Assembly (NCBI GenBank): GCA_950097015.1
Contig: CATNEN010000003.1
Coordinates: forward strand, 7,280,001-7,344,000
Source: Macrostomum hystrix
Taxonomy: Eukaryota > Platyhelminthes > Macrostomidae
DNA: 64,000 nucleotides
Direction of reading: 5' to 3'
The position numbers were made by a program, and so were the translations under genes. Numbering within the stretch: the first letter of the stretch is position 1; every line of letters begins with the position of its first letter. Positions 34,722-45,868 of this stretch are shown here, in pieces. The notes below the pieces were generated by a model. That model did no database searches, was not told the origin of the DNA, and saw only the letters and a list, made by a program, of their open reading frames with translations.

Positions 34722-35694
34722 GACCTTGACCGATCGAATTTTATGAGAAATTCAAAAAGAACTTTCAAAAAGTAAATTTATTAAAGTCAAAGTAAAAAAA
34801 AGTTTAATCAAATAGCACTTGTGCTATGCTAACTCCTAGAATTTTCCACTGACGTATCAAAGTTTCAGAATTTTTTTAGCTGAATCGATCAAAAGTAATT
34901 TTTAAAGCAAAACGACTTTTTTCTTCATATGTAATGTCAATTATCACGATATCATAGTCCAATACTTTATAATCCCCAGCCTGTTTGAATAACCAAATTT
35001 TGAATAATAGATGACACGCATTGTGTCGTGCTTCCAATTAGCCTAAAATTGTTCCGGCGGACCCTCCTTATAAATAAGCGACAAGTTTCTCGCGAAAAAA
35101 AGAACGTTAGTTTAACGAATTGGAAAAGCGCGCTTTGATTGCCTACTAGCTATTGAGCACGGGAACTAGGCAAGTTGTTGTAATTCAAATAAACTCCATT
35201 TTTAGCGTTCGGGTTCTCAACGGGCGTTTCCAAGTCAGCATAAGACCCTCAACCTCCCTGGCTCTCAACTAGAGAGGCTGATTGCACATCCATTTTCCAC
35301 TCAGCTATGCTTAACAGTGCGAGCTCTTTATTTCTTCACGGCGTGGATCAGTAGGCACAAGCCTATCACTGCACTACAGCGCGATGGCAAATGCTTTTTG
35401 CTTTGTTTTCTGACTAAACATTCAGCCCAAGGAGCAGATTCCTTACCAACCGAGGCAGCCCGTGCCGATTGGAAGTGAGTGATGGAGGCCAGGAGGGCAG
35501 CATTTTTGAGAGGCTCCGAAAAAGAACAAGTGGCTCGTGAGGCACTAGCGACCTGCTCATCGCCTCCGTGAGTACAACAAGTGGAAGCAGCGACTCGGCA
35601 CACGAAAGTGGAGAAGGTGAATGGAAGGTGCAGCCAGCTCGTGTGCTTTGAGTGCCTGAATGCACTCAATGGTATCAGTGCAGAAACCATGCCA
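34722..35694. other. spacer, no gene recognised
   Basis: Unique sequence. A TATAAATA-like element (cttataaataagc) lies near 35070, and 35,400-35,690 is GC-richer. A 120-codon minus frame (35328-35690) is Ser/Ala/Cys-rich without a domain and is not called. Confidence 0.4.
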
Positions 35695-36068
35695 TGATTC
35701 TTTGTAGCTTTTGTTGTGGTCGTTTTTTAGCTTTCGTTGTGGTCGGTTTGTAGCTTTCGTTGTGGTCGTTTTGTAGCTTTCGTTGTGGTCGGTTTGTAGC
35801 TTTCGTTGTGGTCGGTTTGTAGCTTTCGTTGTGGTCGTTTTGTAGCTTTCGTTGTGGTCGTTTTGTAGCTTTCGTTGTGGTCGTTTTGTAGCTTTCGTAA
35901 TGGTCGTTTTGTAGCTTTCGTTGTGGTCGGTTTGTAGCTTTCGTTGTGGTCGTTTTGTAGCTTTCGTTGTGGTCGTTTTGTAGCTTTCGTAATGGTCGTT
36001 TTGTAGCTTTCGTTGTGGTCGGTTTGTAGCTTTCGTTGTGGTCGGTTTGTAGCTTTCGTAATGGTCGT
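35695..36068. repeat. 23-bp minisatellite TAGCTTTCGTTGTGGTCGTTTTG
   Basis: About 16 copies with GTTTTG/GGTTTG and TTGTGG/TAATGG variants. It grades into the related 29-bp array that follows. Confidence 0.95.
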
Positions 36069-36109
36069 GTCATTTCTTAGCTCTCGTAGTTGTCAATTTT
36101 AGCTTTTAT

Positions 36110-37735
36110 TGTGGTTGCTTTGTTGCTTTCGATGTGGTCGTTTCTAGCTCTCATTCTTGCATGGTCGTGTCGTTTTGTAGCTCTGATTTGTGGTCGTGTC
36201 GTATTGTAGCTCTTGTTTGTCGTCATGTCGTTTGTAGCTCTTTTTGTGGTCGTGTTGTTATGCAGCTCTTATTTGTGGTCGTGTCATTGTAGTTCTTGTT
36301 TGTAGTCGTGTCATTGTAGCTCTTATTTATCGTCATGTCGTTTTTAGCTCTTTTTTGTGTGGTCGCGTGGTTTTGTAGCTCTTGTTTGTGGTCGTCTCGT
36401 TTTGTAGCTCTTATTTGTCGTCGTGTCGTTTTGTAGCTCTTGTTTGTGGTCGTGTCGTTTTGTAGCTCTTGTTTGTGGTCGTCTCGTTTTGTAGCTCTTG
36501 TTTGTGGTCGTCTCGTTTTGTAGCTCTTGTTTGTGGTCGTCTCGTTTTGTAGCTCTTATTTCTCGTCGTGTCGTTTTGTAGCTCTTGTTTGTGGTCGTCT
36601 CGTTTTGTAGCTCTTGTTTGTGGTCGTCTCGTTTTGTAGCTCTTGTTTGTGGTCGTCTCGTTTTGTAGCTCTTGTTTGTGGTCGTGTCGTTTCGTAGCTC
36701 TTATTTGGGTTCTATCGTTATCGTTTTGGTTGAGGTTGTAGCCTAGTAAGAGGTTGTAGCCTAGTAAGAGGTTGTAGCCTAGTTGTTAGGGCGTCGGACT
36801 CACGACTTGAAGGTCGGGGGTTCGATTCCCGACTCCACTGAAACAATTTGTGTCCTTTAGCAAGACACTTAACTATGCATTGCTTCAGTTCACCCAGCTC
36901 TTAAATGGGTACCAGGATTAGCTGGGATAATTGAAGGTGGATGTGGCGTCCCCCCAGTCCATGGACTGAACAGCTGTACGCAGCCTTCAGATGCGCCGCG
37001 CAATAGCTGCGGCTGTGCTGTCGGCTGCACATCTGGCCCGATTGGGGCAGGTGTAATCAATTATTATTAATTATTAATTATTATCGTTTTGTAACTCTTG
37101 TTTTTCGTGGTGTCGTTAAGTTCATCTTGTTTGTGGTCGTGTCGTTTTGTAGCTTTTGTTTGTCGTCATGTCGTTTGTAGCTCTTTTTGTGGTAGTGTCG
37201 TTTTGTAGCTCTTATTTGTAGTCGTGTCATATTGTAGCTCTAGTTTGTCGTCGTGTCGTTCTTTTGTTTGTCGTCATGTCGTTTGTAGCTCTTTTTGTGG
37301 TCGTGTCGTATTGCAGCTCTTGTTTGTCATCGTGTCGTTTTGTAGCTCTTGTTTGTGGTCGTGTTGTTTTGTAGCTCTTGTTTGTCGTCATGTCAGTTTG
37401 TAGCTCTTGTTTGTGGTCGTGTTGTTTTGTAGCTCTTGTTTGTCGTCATGTCAGTTTGTAGCTCTTGTTTGTGGTCGTGTTGTTTTGTAGCTCTTGTTTG
37501 TCGTCATGTCAGTTTGTAGCTCTTGTTTGTGGTCGTGTTGTTTTGTAGCTCTTGTTTGTCGTCATGTCAGTTTGTAGCTCTTGTTTGTGGTCGTGTTGTT
37601 TTGTAGCTCTTGTTTGTCATCATGTCGTTTTGTAGCTCTTGTTTGTGGTCGTGTTGTTTTGTAGCTCTTGTTTGTCGTCATGTCAGTTTTTTGCTTTTGT
37701 TTTAATCGTGTCATTTTGGTCGTGTGGTTTTGTAG
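36110..37735. repeat. 29-bp minisatellite TAGCTCTTGTTTGTGGTCGTGTCGTTTTG, split by a SINE
   Basis: Diverged units of about 29 bp, clearly related to the adjoining 23-bp array (shared TAGCT...TTGTGGTCGT...TTTTG). A SINE family B copy inserted at 36729-37080 splits the array into 36110-36728 and 37081-37735. The right part contains a two-unit higher-order period (gtcgtgttgtttt / gtcatgtcagttt). Confidence 0.93.
36729..37080 (+). repeat. SINE family B, full-length insertion with 11-bp target duplication
   Basis: Best family B copy. Flanked by direct repeats TTATCGTTTTG (36718-36728 and 37081-37091). The tRNA-like head has A-box region tagcctagttgttagggcg and B box gggttcgattcccg. The body runs tttgtgtcctttagcaagac, cttaaatgggtacc, ccccccagtccatggactga and gcgcaatagctgcggctgtg. 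The tail is (TTATTAA)n. The first ~15 bp (aggttgtagcctagt) are present three times in tandem at the 5' end. Confidence 0.95.
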
Positions 37736-39074
37736 ATACTGCTGCGTCGCTCTCGCTGTCGATCTATAGAAATCAGCAATAAATCACCATTGCTCATGCT
37801 AAATTATTCTAAAAGATGAGGTCAAAATTAAGTTCTAAAACGCAACATTTTTCAATCTATCTCCATAACATCTACCCTTTCATCTGTCGCCCCAAGCTAA
37901 AATAATTTCCATTTTCAATTTAGTCTCCTATTGAATTGAGTTAGGTAACATCGGGTATAATCGAATTACATACTTGAGTCCTCATCTCTGATTGAAGCGC
38001 CAATGAATAAGGCTTTAGCATTTTACATGGCAAAGAAATTATAAATAAAAAACTGCTTTCAAGACAATTTCTTTTTCCTATTTCGTCCCGGAATTTCGAT
38101 TCCCACCGACTGTCATTTGATTATCTTTAACACACGCGCTGAGATTTCCGTCAAATTTGGGAATTTTTATGTTCTTATCATGAACTTTGTGGCGATTGTT
38201 ATGGAGGCGACTGTCCTGAAAACACGAAGAGAATTCTTCTGAAGATATTTCCTGAAAATATTTTCCGTTATCACATATCTGATTGATTCAGACTTCTCAC
38301 GAAGATTATCCAGTAAGCTACTTTGCATTATGACACTATGGCTGAACCAACTGACGGATAAAATGTTTATGTACTAGTGTACTTGATATAATTGATAATG
38401 CTATCAATCTGAGACCTAGAGACAGAAAGTATGAGCTTACTATGATGGATCTGGTATTATCTGATGGGTTATTTAGCATCAATCAATCAGCTTTCCTGTG
38501 CTAATCAGGCGCGTTATATCCAGTATTTGCAATGCCAATTTAATGTCTCATACGAGTCGAAATACAGAATAATTTCATGAACTCAATATCAATTCAATAA
38601 TGACAGGGTAATAAAGAGCTAATAAAAAGTGCAATCTATTTAGTTAATTAGCTCGTATTTAGCATCGAAAAATTGATTTTCCTCACATTGAAAACATAGG
38701 TTCTGGTTCGCTTAGTGTCACTTCACAATTTGATAATCGTATTGACAATCCGATAGAATTGATCTGAAACTGACCATAAAAAATTATAAATAATGTAATA
38801 ATCATGGCGTTAAGGTGAGACGCTAATAGTAGTGGCAAGTCAGACATGCATTAATGATCGGCCGGAAAACACTTGCAGAATGACGCTAAATAGGAAAGCT
38901 GGGAGACTGAATACGAAGATAGGTGAAACACTATTGATAAGACAGGTAAGATACTAATGATAAGGCAGGCAGTATTGTGGCAGTATTGAGGCAGTATTGT
39001 GAAGACAGGTGACGGGTGACATACTAATGAGAAGTTTCTTAGTATCTCGCCAGTGGTGAGATGTGGTGAGACAC
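37736..39074. other. AT-rich intergenic region, nothing recognised
   Basis: No credible ORF, transposon ends or tandem repeats before the array at 39.07 kb. Confidence 0.55.
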
Positions 39075-39620
39075 TATTAAGAAGACAGGTGACAGGAGAG
39101 AAAATGATGGGAAGACAGGTGACAGGAGAGAAAATAATGAGAAGACAGGTGAGAAACTGATGAGAAGACAGGTGATAAAATGATGAGAAGACAGGTTAAA
39201 TGTGAGAAACTGATGAGAATACAGGCTAGAGGCGAGAAACTGATAAGACTACAGGTAAGAAAATGATGAGAAGACAGGTGACAGGTGAGAAATTGATGAG
39301 AAGACAGGTAATCGGTGAGAAGCTGATGAGAAGACAGGTGACAGGAGAGAAATTGATGAGAAGACAGGTGACAGGTGAGATAATGATGAGAAGACAGGTG
39401 ACAGGTGAGAAATTGATGAGAAGACAGGTGAGACAGTAGTGACAATATAGTTGAGAGACTCATGTTAAGACAGGTGAGACAGTAGTGACAATATAGTTGA
39501 GAGACTCATGTTAAGACAGGTGAGACAGTAGTGACAATATAGTTGAGAGACTCATGTTAAGACAGGTGAGACAGTAGTGACAATATAGTTGAGAGACTCA
39601 TGTTAAGACAGGTGAGACAC
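39075..39620. repeat. compound minisatellite: ~33-bp GAAGACAGGTGACAGGTGAGAAATTGATGA units, then four 46-bp units
   Basis: 39075-39425 consists of irregular units sharing gaagacaggtgaca...gagaaa.tgatga. From 39428 a 46-bp unit (gagacagtagtgacaatata..gagactcatgttaagacaggt) repeats about four times almost without change. Both share AAGACAGGTGA, so the second probably grew out of the first. Confidence 0.92.
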
Positions 39621-40721
39621 TAATATTAGGACAGCCACAGTTCGCTATGGGAAAACGCGAATTCGGGTGTGTTTTTTTCTGAACACTGAAAATAATGCGA
39701 ATGCTCGCTTGCCATAGCACGGTTCCCATAATTAACCGAAATGTATCAAAAAGCTCTTCTGAATCAAAGAAATCACGGATTCCTCGCGTTTTTGAAGGAA
39801 TGACTCAAAAAAGGATTTTGCAGGTTTTGCAAGTTTAGCCAGAATTTTTCTAAGATAATTAGTCGCTTGGGTAGAATGATACCACGGTACAACTAGAGTA
39901 GACTTGTTGTAACGAAATCGTGCCTTCACATAAGTGACAGCATGGCATGATGAATATTCGCGGCCAGTTGAAATGTTTTCTAGTGTTTGGTCTAAAAGTC
40001 GCTTGCAATTCCGGAAACACTTTAGCAGTGTTACAAAGAAGTTCTGAGGAAGTTTTTATGCCACAGTTTTGCCACAAGCGGGTGTCAAAGCAGCACGCCT
40101 AAAAATCCAACTTTTTTTATTTTAAACACCTTTTTATAATTTTATTTTGATACTTTAGACATTTTAAAAGCAATTATTTAGTACTTACACTAAAGTGCAT
40201 TAAACACACTCAGTTGTAAGTGCTCATTGAAGCGTTAAAAAAATAATTAATTTTTGTGGAACAGAGAACAGGTCAAAACGATTCGTAAAATTTGCAACAA
40301 TGCCCTTAACTGTTAATGCCCATAAAAATAAAATTCTTTGCAAAGCTGCGAAAAAATGGCCACGCGCATACTATACTACTTAACAAGCAAAAGTGTAATT
40401 AGGTAGGAAAGTAGGCACTGAAGTATAATGTTAGAGAAAAATAATTGGACATAACTTTTTAATAATTCAATGAAAACAACTGCAATATGCCCGAAAACAC
40501 GTGGATTTGATTAAAATTCAGCTAAACTTTGAGGTTATTCACATTTTTGAATGATCTCGGAATAATCATTTTCAGATGCAAAAAACTATAAGCGAAAAAT
40601 AGAAATAAATTTTTCAAAATGACTGTAATTATTAAAAACCTCAGTCTTTTGGCTCACACTTCAAACAATTTAATATCAATTAACCATTTTCATTCTCCAT
40701 GAAATAAATTCCCAATCTGAT
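39621..40721. other. AT-rich intergenic region, nothing recognised
   Basis: Short frames only, with no domain. It borders the 18-bp array. Confidence 0.55.
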
Positions 40722-42124
40722 ACCAATGACAAATCTGATATCAATAACCAATCTGATATCAATGACCAACCTGATATCAATAACCAATCTGATATCAATG
40801 ACCAACCTGATATCAATGACCAATCTGATATCAATGACAAATCTGATATCAACGACCAACCTGATATCAATGACAAATCTGATATCAATAACCAATCTGA
40901 TATCAATGACAAATCTGATATCAATAACCAATCTGATATCAATGACCAATCTGATATCAATGACCAATCTGATATCAATGACCAATCTGATATCAATGAC
41001 CAACCTGATATCAATAACCAATCTGATATCAATGACAAATCTGATATCAATGACCAACCTGATATCAATGACCAATCTGATATCAATGACCAATCTGATA
41101 TCAATGACCAATCTGATATCAATGACCAATCTGATATCAATGACCAATCTGATATCAATGACCAATCTGATATCAATGACCAATCTGATATCAATGACCA
41201 ATCTGATATCAATGACCAATCTGATATCAATGCCCAACCTGATATCAATGACCAATCTGATATCAATGACCAATCTGATATCAATGACCAATCTGATATC
41301 AATGACCAACCTGATATCAATGACCAATCTGACATCAATGACCAATCTGATATCAATGACAAATCTGATATCAATAACCAATCTGATATCAATGACCAAT
41401 CTGATATCAATGACCAATCTGATATCAATGACAAATCTGATATCAATAACCAATCTGATATCAATGACCAATCTGATATCAATGACCAATCTGATATCAA
41501 TGACAAATCTGATATCAATGACAAATCTGATATCAATGACCAATCTGATATCAATGACCAACCTGATATCAATGACCAATCTGATATCAATGACCAATCT
41601 GATATCAATGACAAATCTGATATCAATAACCAATCTGATATCAATGACCAACCTGATATCAATGACCAATCTGATATCAATGACCAATCTGATATCAATG
41701 ACCAATCTGATATCAATGACAAATCTGATATCAATGACAAATCTGATATCAATGACCAATCTGATATCAATGACCAACCTGATATCAATGACCAATCTGA
41801 TATCAATGACCAATCTGATATCAATGACCAATCTGATATCAATGACCAATCTGATATCAATGACCAATCTGATATCAATGACCAATCTGATATCAATGAC
41901 CAACCTGATATCAATGATCGATCTGATATTAATGACCAATCTGATATCAGATATCTACAATCTGATATCAATGAGCAATGTGATATCAATGACCAATCTG
42001 ATATTAATGACCAATCTGATATTAATGACCAATCTGATATTAATGACCAATCTGATATTAATGACCAATCTGATATTAATGACCAATCTGATATTAATGA
42101 CCAATCTGATATTAATGACCAATC
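40722..42124. repeat. 18-bp minisatellite TGATATCAATGACCAATC
   Basis: About 78 copies. Every unit has the 8-bp palindrome TGATATCA and a CCAAT-like segment. Variants are acAAATC, aTAACCAAT and CAACCTG. From about 41991 the units become TGATATTAATGACCAATC, which removes the palindrome. The array stops about 27 bp beyond the PTB gene's poly(A) signal. Frames of 437, 419 and 501 codons result from the 18-bp period. Confidence 0.97.
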
Positions 42125-42151
42125 TATATTACATTTTCCTCTTAAAAATAT

Positions 42152-42157
42152 TTTATT
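42152..42157 (-). terminator. polyadenylation signal of the PTB gene
   Basis: AATAAA (plus-strand tttatt) 46 bp after the PTB stop codon, immediately before the 18-bp array. Confidence 0.7.
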
Positions 42158-42203
42158 CGTTCATAAGAGAACATTTAGATATCATAAAAACATTTTTTAA
42201 GAG

Positions 42204-45200
42204 TCAGGAGAACTGTACCCAAGCTTTGTGACCCGCTGCACCATTACAGTCAGAAGCAGCAGCAGCAGCAGGAGCAGCAGCATTCGAATCGTTGGCAGCG
42301 GTGGCAGATGCGAATCTATGCATAGAAAAAGCTTGAGAATCCGACCACACCAGAGGCTGCTCATCAATGCTCAGAACTGTACCGGCCTGGCCGCATGTTG
42401 AACTATTTGACGGATCAGCGGGAGCAAAGTTCCTGGCCGCAACTTTGAATGCTTCGTTCAACGAATAGGCGAGCTGCACTGCCTGCAGTGTGGGCAGAAG
42501 TTCACTTTTTTCAACTAATTATTAATTTCAGGATTCCAAATTTCCGATTCACACATTCCCTCTCACTAATACTAATGGTAATTGCAGGAGGGCTGCGGGC
42601 ATGTCACATCACTTGGTGACAGAAGACCTGCTGCCAACAAGGAGGCAATTCTGCCCATTTCGCTGACTCCTGATCACACACGCACACAGATACCGTACGC
42701 AGGCACACACTCACACAGGTGTGTACACCTGCCCTGACTTTCTCATCGTCAGGCAGTGTACACTCTCACTGTGCTTTGTAGGTTGGCCCTCAAGGGCGTA
42801 AATTGCACGACAAGCCCCCAAGCCTTCTCTCCGCGGCTGCGCCCCAAATAAATGGGACTTGGTGCGAGAGGCAAACGCGCTGACCGCTCTGCCACCGACC
42901 CCCCTCCCTCACCTCTTTATCGTTTGCGCATTTGCAGACATGCAATTCCACTGTCTCGTTAATTCTGTTGCGAGCCACAAAGCCAAATACTCGAGAATTG
43001 CGCTTGTCGGCTGTGCAGTAAGCGATGCGATCGATGCTGGCTTTGACAAGCTGCTGACTGCAGCTGCCAGTATCCGCAGCTGCTGCTGTCTGCGGGCAGC
43101 AGTCTCGCAGCACAATGCCCTCAGTTGACAGGGTTAGAACTGCAGGCGTGGACTTTTGTCGCGCTTTTCGATTCTACAAGTATAAGAAGAGAAAAAAATA
43201 TGATGACAAGTATGGAAGGAATAAAGTTGCTCAACTTTTGAAATGATGAAAAATTGGCTCACAAAGTCTAATAAGCTTTGGATAGCAGCTGACACAACAG
43301 CAGCCGAGAAATGCTGGCCTCTGCGAATGTCTTCAATGAGCTGTGAGCCGCTGTATTTAACCAGAAATTCAATTCCAGATTGCAAGTGCTGCTCATGTAT
43401 TGGTCCAGTCTCAGCTAGCTCTGTGTGAACAATGGCAATTTAATGTGGATAAGGCAGTATATGCCGAGGGCTGTCCCAAAAGTAGTGTTACTTTTGATTA
43501 TATCTTTTGTTCTGATGGTTCAAATAACGTGATTTTACACAGTCTTATAGCGGCAAGTCTCTTCTTTATATTAATTCAAATCTTTTTTCTAACAGACTAG
43601 GGAAATAGAAGTTATCAACGAAAAACTAACAGGACCTCAAACATAGACTTACAGTAAATCAACAAGCAAGCAAAAATGACCAACAGTTTGAGTGGTTGCG
43701 AATATGAAGTTTTCTCGTAGCAATTGAAACGCTCCTCTTCACTCGTCGGTGGGAATGCTTGACTTCTCAACGTAGTCACCGCCGAGCTGAAGGCATTTTT
43801 GCCACCGACTGAACAAACCGTCAATAGCGTTGGCATAACTCTCGCGTGGAATTTTGTGGAGCAGGACATTCCGCACTGCCTGTTCGAGGTTGTCACGCTT
43901 CTCATGAACTTTACCTCGCAGATGCGACTTCATTAGTGGAAATAAGGCGAAATCTGCTGGCGCCAGATCAGGCGAATACGGTGGATGAGGCAAAATATTA
44001 AACTTGAGTCTGCTGACAGCCTCGGAGGTCTTCTGTGCAGTATGGGGTCTGGCGTTGTCGTGGTGGAGAAGAAAGGGCTTGATTCCAACCCGACGCTTGT
44101 TCCAGATTTCGAACTTCAATTTTTCAAGGGAAGCAATATAGCACTCGGCATTGATGCTCTTCCCTGGCTCAAGAAATTCGATTGTAAGTGGTCCATTTCT
44201 GTCGAAGAACAAAGTCAGAAGCACCTTTTTGCAGTGAGGCTCTCGACGTGCCTTAACAGGGGGGTCTGAACCCCTGATTGTCCAAACCTTGGACTCCTGT
44301 TTGGTGGGGGGATCGAAGTGAGGCACCCACGTCTCGTCACCAGTAACAACGATTTGCCGAAACTTTTCCCATCCACCATGTTGCCTGACGAGCTCCAGAT
44401 TCTCCTGGCACACTCGCTGCCGCTGCTCTTTCAGGTCTGGTGTCAGAAGGCGTGGAATCCAGCGAGCACTCAGCTTCACATAATCCATGCTGGTGAGACT
44501 ACGATGAACCGTTGATCGCGGAGTATTCAGCCTGTCAGCAATCTCTCTGATCGTCATTCGTGCGTCCTCATCAAGAAGATCCAGGATAGCGTCAGCCAGG
44601 ACGACAGAGTCTCGAACATGAGGGCGACCTGTCCTGAGCTGATCAGCAAGGTCCGTCCTTCCCGCTCGAAACTGTTCTATCCAACGATAGATGGTCATTT
44701 TACTGACCGCGCAAGACCCATGAGCTGATGAAAGTTGCCCATGAATCTCGGCTGCACTGTGCCCCGTCTTCCAAAGGGTGTAAATCACACTCCTCTGGGC
44801 AAAACTTGAATGCACATCCATGATCTTTAGCACAGCAAGAAATGAGAACAAAAATGCTCGTACTGAAGCCAAGTCCCAGTGAGAGATATGAAGATTTCAT
44901 TCCATATTTTCCAGAGACAACTTTCAAATTATAACTTCATTATGATTTTTCCAGAGACATATCTTTGTCGCGGATTGAGAAATTGAGAAATTTTGGTTGA
45001 AAGAGTGACCTCAGTCGAAAGCACTTTCGTAGCATGTTGATTTACTGTAAGTCTATGTTTGAGGTCCTGTTAGTTTTTCGTTGATAACTTCTATTTCCCT
45101 AGTCTGTTAGAAAAAAGATTTGAATTAATATAAAGAAGAGACTTGCCGCTATAAGACTGTGTAAAATCACGTTATTTAAACCATCAGAACAAAAGATATA

Positions 45201-45868
45201 ATCAAAAGTAACACTACTTTTGGGACAGCCCTCGTATTTGTACATACAACTACCCTGAAAGAAGCATCTTATAATGCTTAATTTGATACTTAGCTTGATA
45301 AATTCACAAAAAGCCATAATTATAAAGGAAATTAACTTCTAAAATACATATTCGATTATATATATTCTATCATATGTAGATTCTATCATTCTAATGCCAA
45401 AAATACTACAACAATAACCACAAAAAATTCATGTTATGTTTAGGGGGTAGGGCAACCAGGATTTTTGGGCATCAGTTTTAGGTTCTTTCCCATGTAATTT
45501 CCTAACATAGATTAAAAAAACATTTCTTCATTTCTTTCGAGGAAACAGTGTGAAAAAATGTAAATAAAAATTTTGGGGGTATTGGCCGATACACCAATAA
45601 CCCTTTGGCTATGTCACATGTTGTGTTCAGCCAATTTTTTTAAGTACTTTTTTAAATGAAATATAATGCTAAATACATTTAAGGAAATTTGTGACGTTGT
45701 TGGCTTTGTATTAACACACTTCAGCAGTTCAAACTTCAGTACTTAAAAATATCATAATTCATTTTTTAAATTAGACTTACAAACATTTTTTTCTAAAGAA
45801 CAAAAAATCAAAATGCATAATAATGAAAACAAGTAAAACAACTTACTTTTTTTCTTACCACGAGGCAT
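42204..45868 (-). CDS. PTB-domain adaptor, LDLRAP1/ARH-like, four exons, 239 aa, complete
   Basis: Exons: 45868-45847 (22 nt, ATG CCT CGT GGT AAG..., donor GTAAGT), 43420-43263, 43173-42913, 42482-42204 (TGA). The sum is 720 nt, and phases agree at every junction (1, 0, 0). Basic N-terminus MPRGKKKK. The PTB fold spans about 20-165: GIEFLVKYSGS (strand 1), IRRGQHFSAAVVSAAIQ (helix 1), AVLTLSTEGIVLRD, then ASIDRIAYCTADKRNSRVFG, ETVELHVCKCAND, and the C-terminal helix AVQLAYSLNEAFKVAARNF. YCTADK and AFKVA are typical of LDLRAP1, an adaptor that binds NPxY tails of LDL-family receptors for clathrin uptake; GULP/CED-6 is the alternative. The short Ala-rich tail has no clathrin box that I can see. 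Intron 1 contains a mariner, and intron 3 contains a SINE A copy ending 8 bp from the exon 3 donor. Confidence 0.8.
42582..42905 (-). repeat. SINE family A in intron 3 of the PTB gene
   Basis: Reverse-oriented, hence sense to the PTB gene. Runs from gcaggagggctgcgggcatg (3' end) through gcccatttcgctgactcctg, ctttctcatcgtcaggcagtg, gggcgtaaattgcacgacaag and gcgccccaaataaatg to ctctgccaccgaccc. A ~30-bp deletion removed the B box, so this copy has lost part of its internal promoter. Confidence 0.9.
43465..43664. repeat. mariner left TIR (200 bp)
   Basis: Inverted copy of 45035-45234, ending ...acagtaaatcaaca. It lies between the PTB exon 2 acceptor side (43420) and the transposase stop. Confidence 0.93.
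43739..44821 (-). CDS. mariner transposase, intact, 360 aa
   Basis: Start ATG at 44821 (MDVHSSFAQRS); the open frame continues upstream without another ATG. The N-terminal half has two helix-turn-helix regions for TIR binding (about 8-55 and 75-112), then a WIPRLLTPDL variant of the mariner WVPHEL motif at about 121-130. The catalytic DDE/D triad is D162 (TGDETW), D255 (HHDNARPH) and D290 (YSPDLAPAD), with 34 residues between the last two: the DD34D signature that separates mariner from Tc1 (DD34E). Length is near the family norm (about 345). No frameshift or internal stop is present, so it may be functional. Confidence 0.95.
   Translation of the reverse strand: MDVHSSFAQRSVIYTLWKTGHSAAEIHGQLSSAHGSCAVSKMTIYRWIEQFRAGRTDLADQLRTGRPHVRDSVVLADAILDLLDEDARMTIREIADRLNTPRSTVHRSLTSMDYVKLSARWIPRLLTPDLKEQRQRVCQENLELVRQHGGWEKFRQIVVTGDETWVPHFDPPTKQESKVWTIRGSDPPVKARREPHCKKVLLTLFFDRNGPLTIEFLEPGKSINAECYIASLEKLKFEIWNKRRVGIKPFLLHHDNARPHTAQKTSEAVSRLKFNILPHPPYSPDLAPADFALFPLMKSHLRGKVHEKRDNLEQAVRNVLLHKIPRESYANAIDGLFSRWQKCLQLGGDYVEKSSIPTDE
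45035..45234. repeat. mariner right TIR (200 bp)
   Basis: Begins tgttgatttactgtaagtc and ends acttttgggacagccctcg. Same as the left TIR in reverse apart from one base. Confidence 0.93.

Larger units (their letters stand above)
43465..45234 (-). mobile_element. mariner transposon, 1770 bp, with 200-bp near-identical inverted repeats
   Basis: Ends start CGAGGGCTGTCCCAAAAGTA on both strands. Left TIR 43465-43664 and right TIR 45035-45234 are inverted copies that I find to differ at one base (C/T near 43520). The interior holds one intact transposase gene on the minus strand. A TA follows the right end, but the left flank (tatgc) is not a clean TA duplication. It lies in intron 1 of the PTB gene in the same orientation. 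The TIR identity and the open transposase indicate a recent insertion. Confidence 0.93.

Noticed and set aside
31578-34775. 1065-codon ORF (and 659/648-codon companions)
   Set aside because: Pure 24-bp tandem repeat. The unit length is a multiple of three and lacks stops in several frames on both strands, so the frames are a numerical artefact. No domain, signal or splice context.
36770-36840. Possible tRNA gene (tagcctagttgttagggcg...ggttcgattcccg)
   Set aside because: Head of the SINE B element, which has its own target duplications and a TTA-rich tail.
40676-42231. 437-, 419- and 501-codon ORFs on both strands
   Set aside because: 18-bp array; open in many frames at once. The real coding sequence nearby is the PTB gene.
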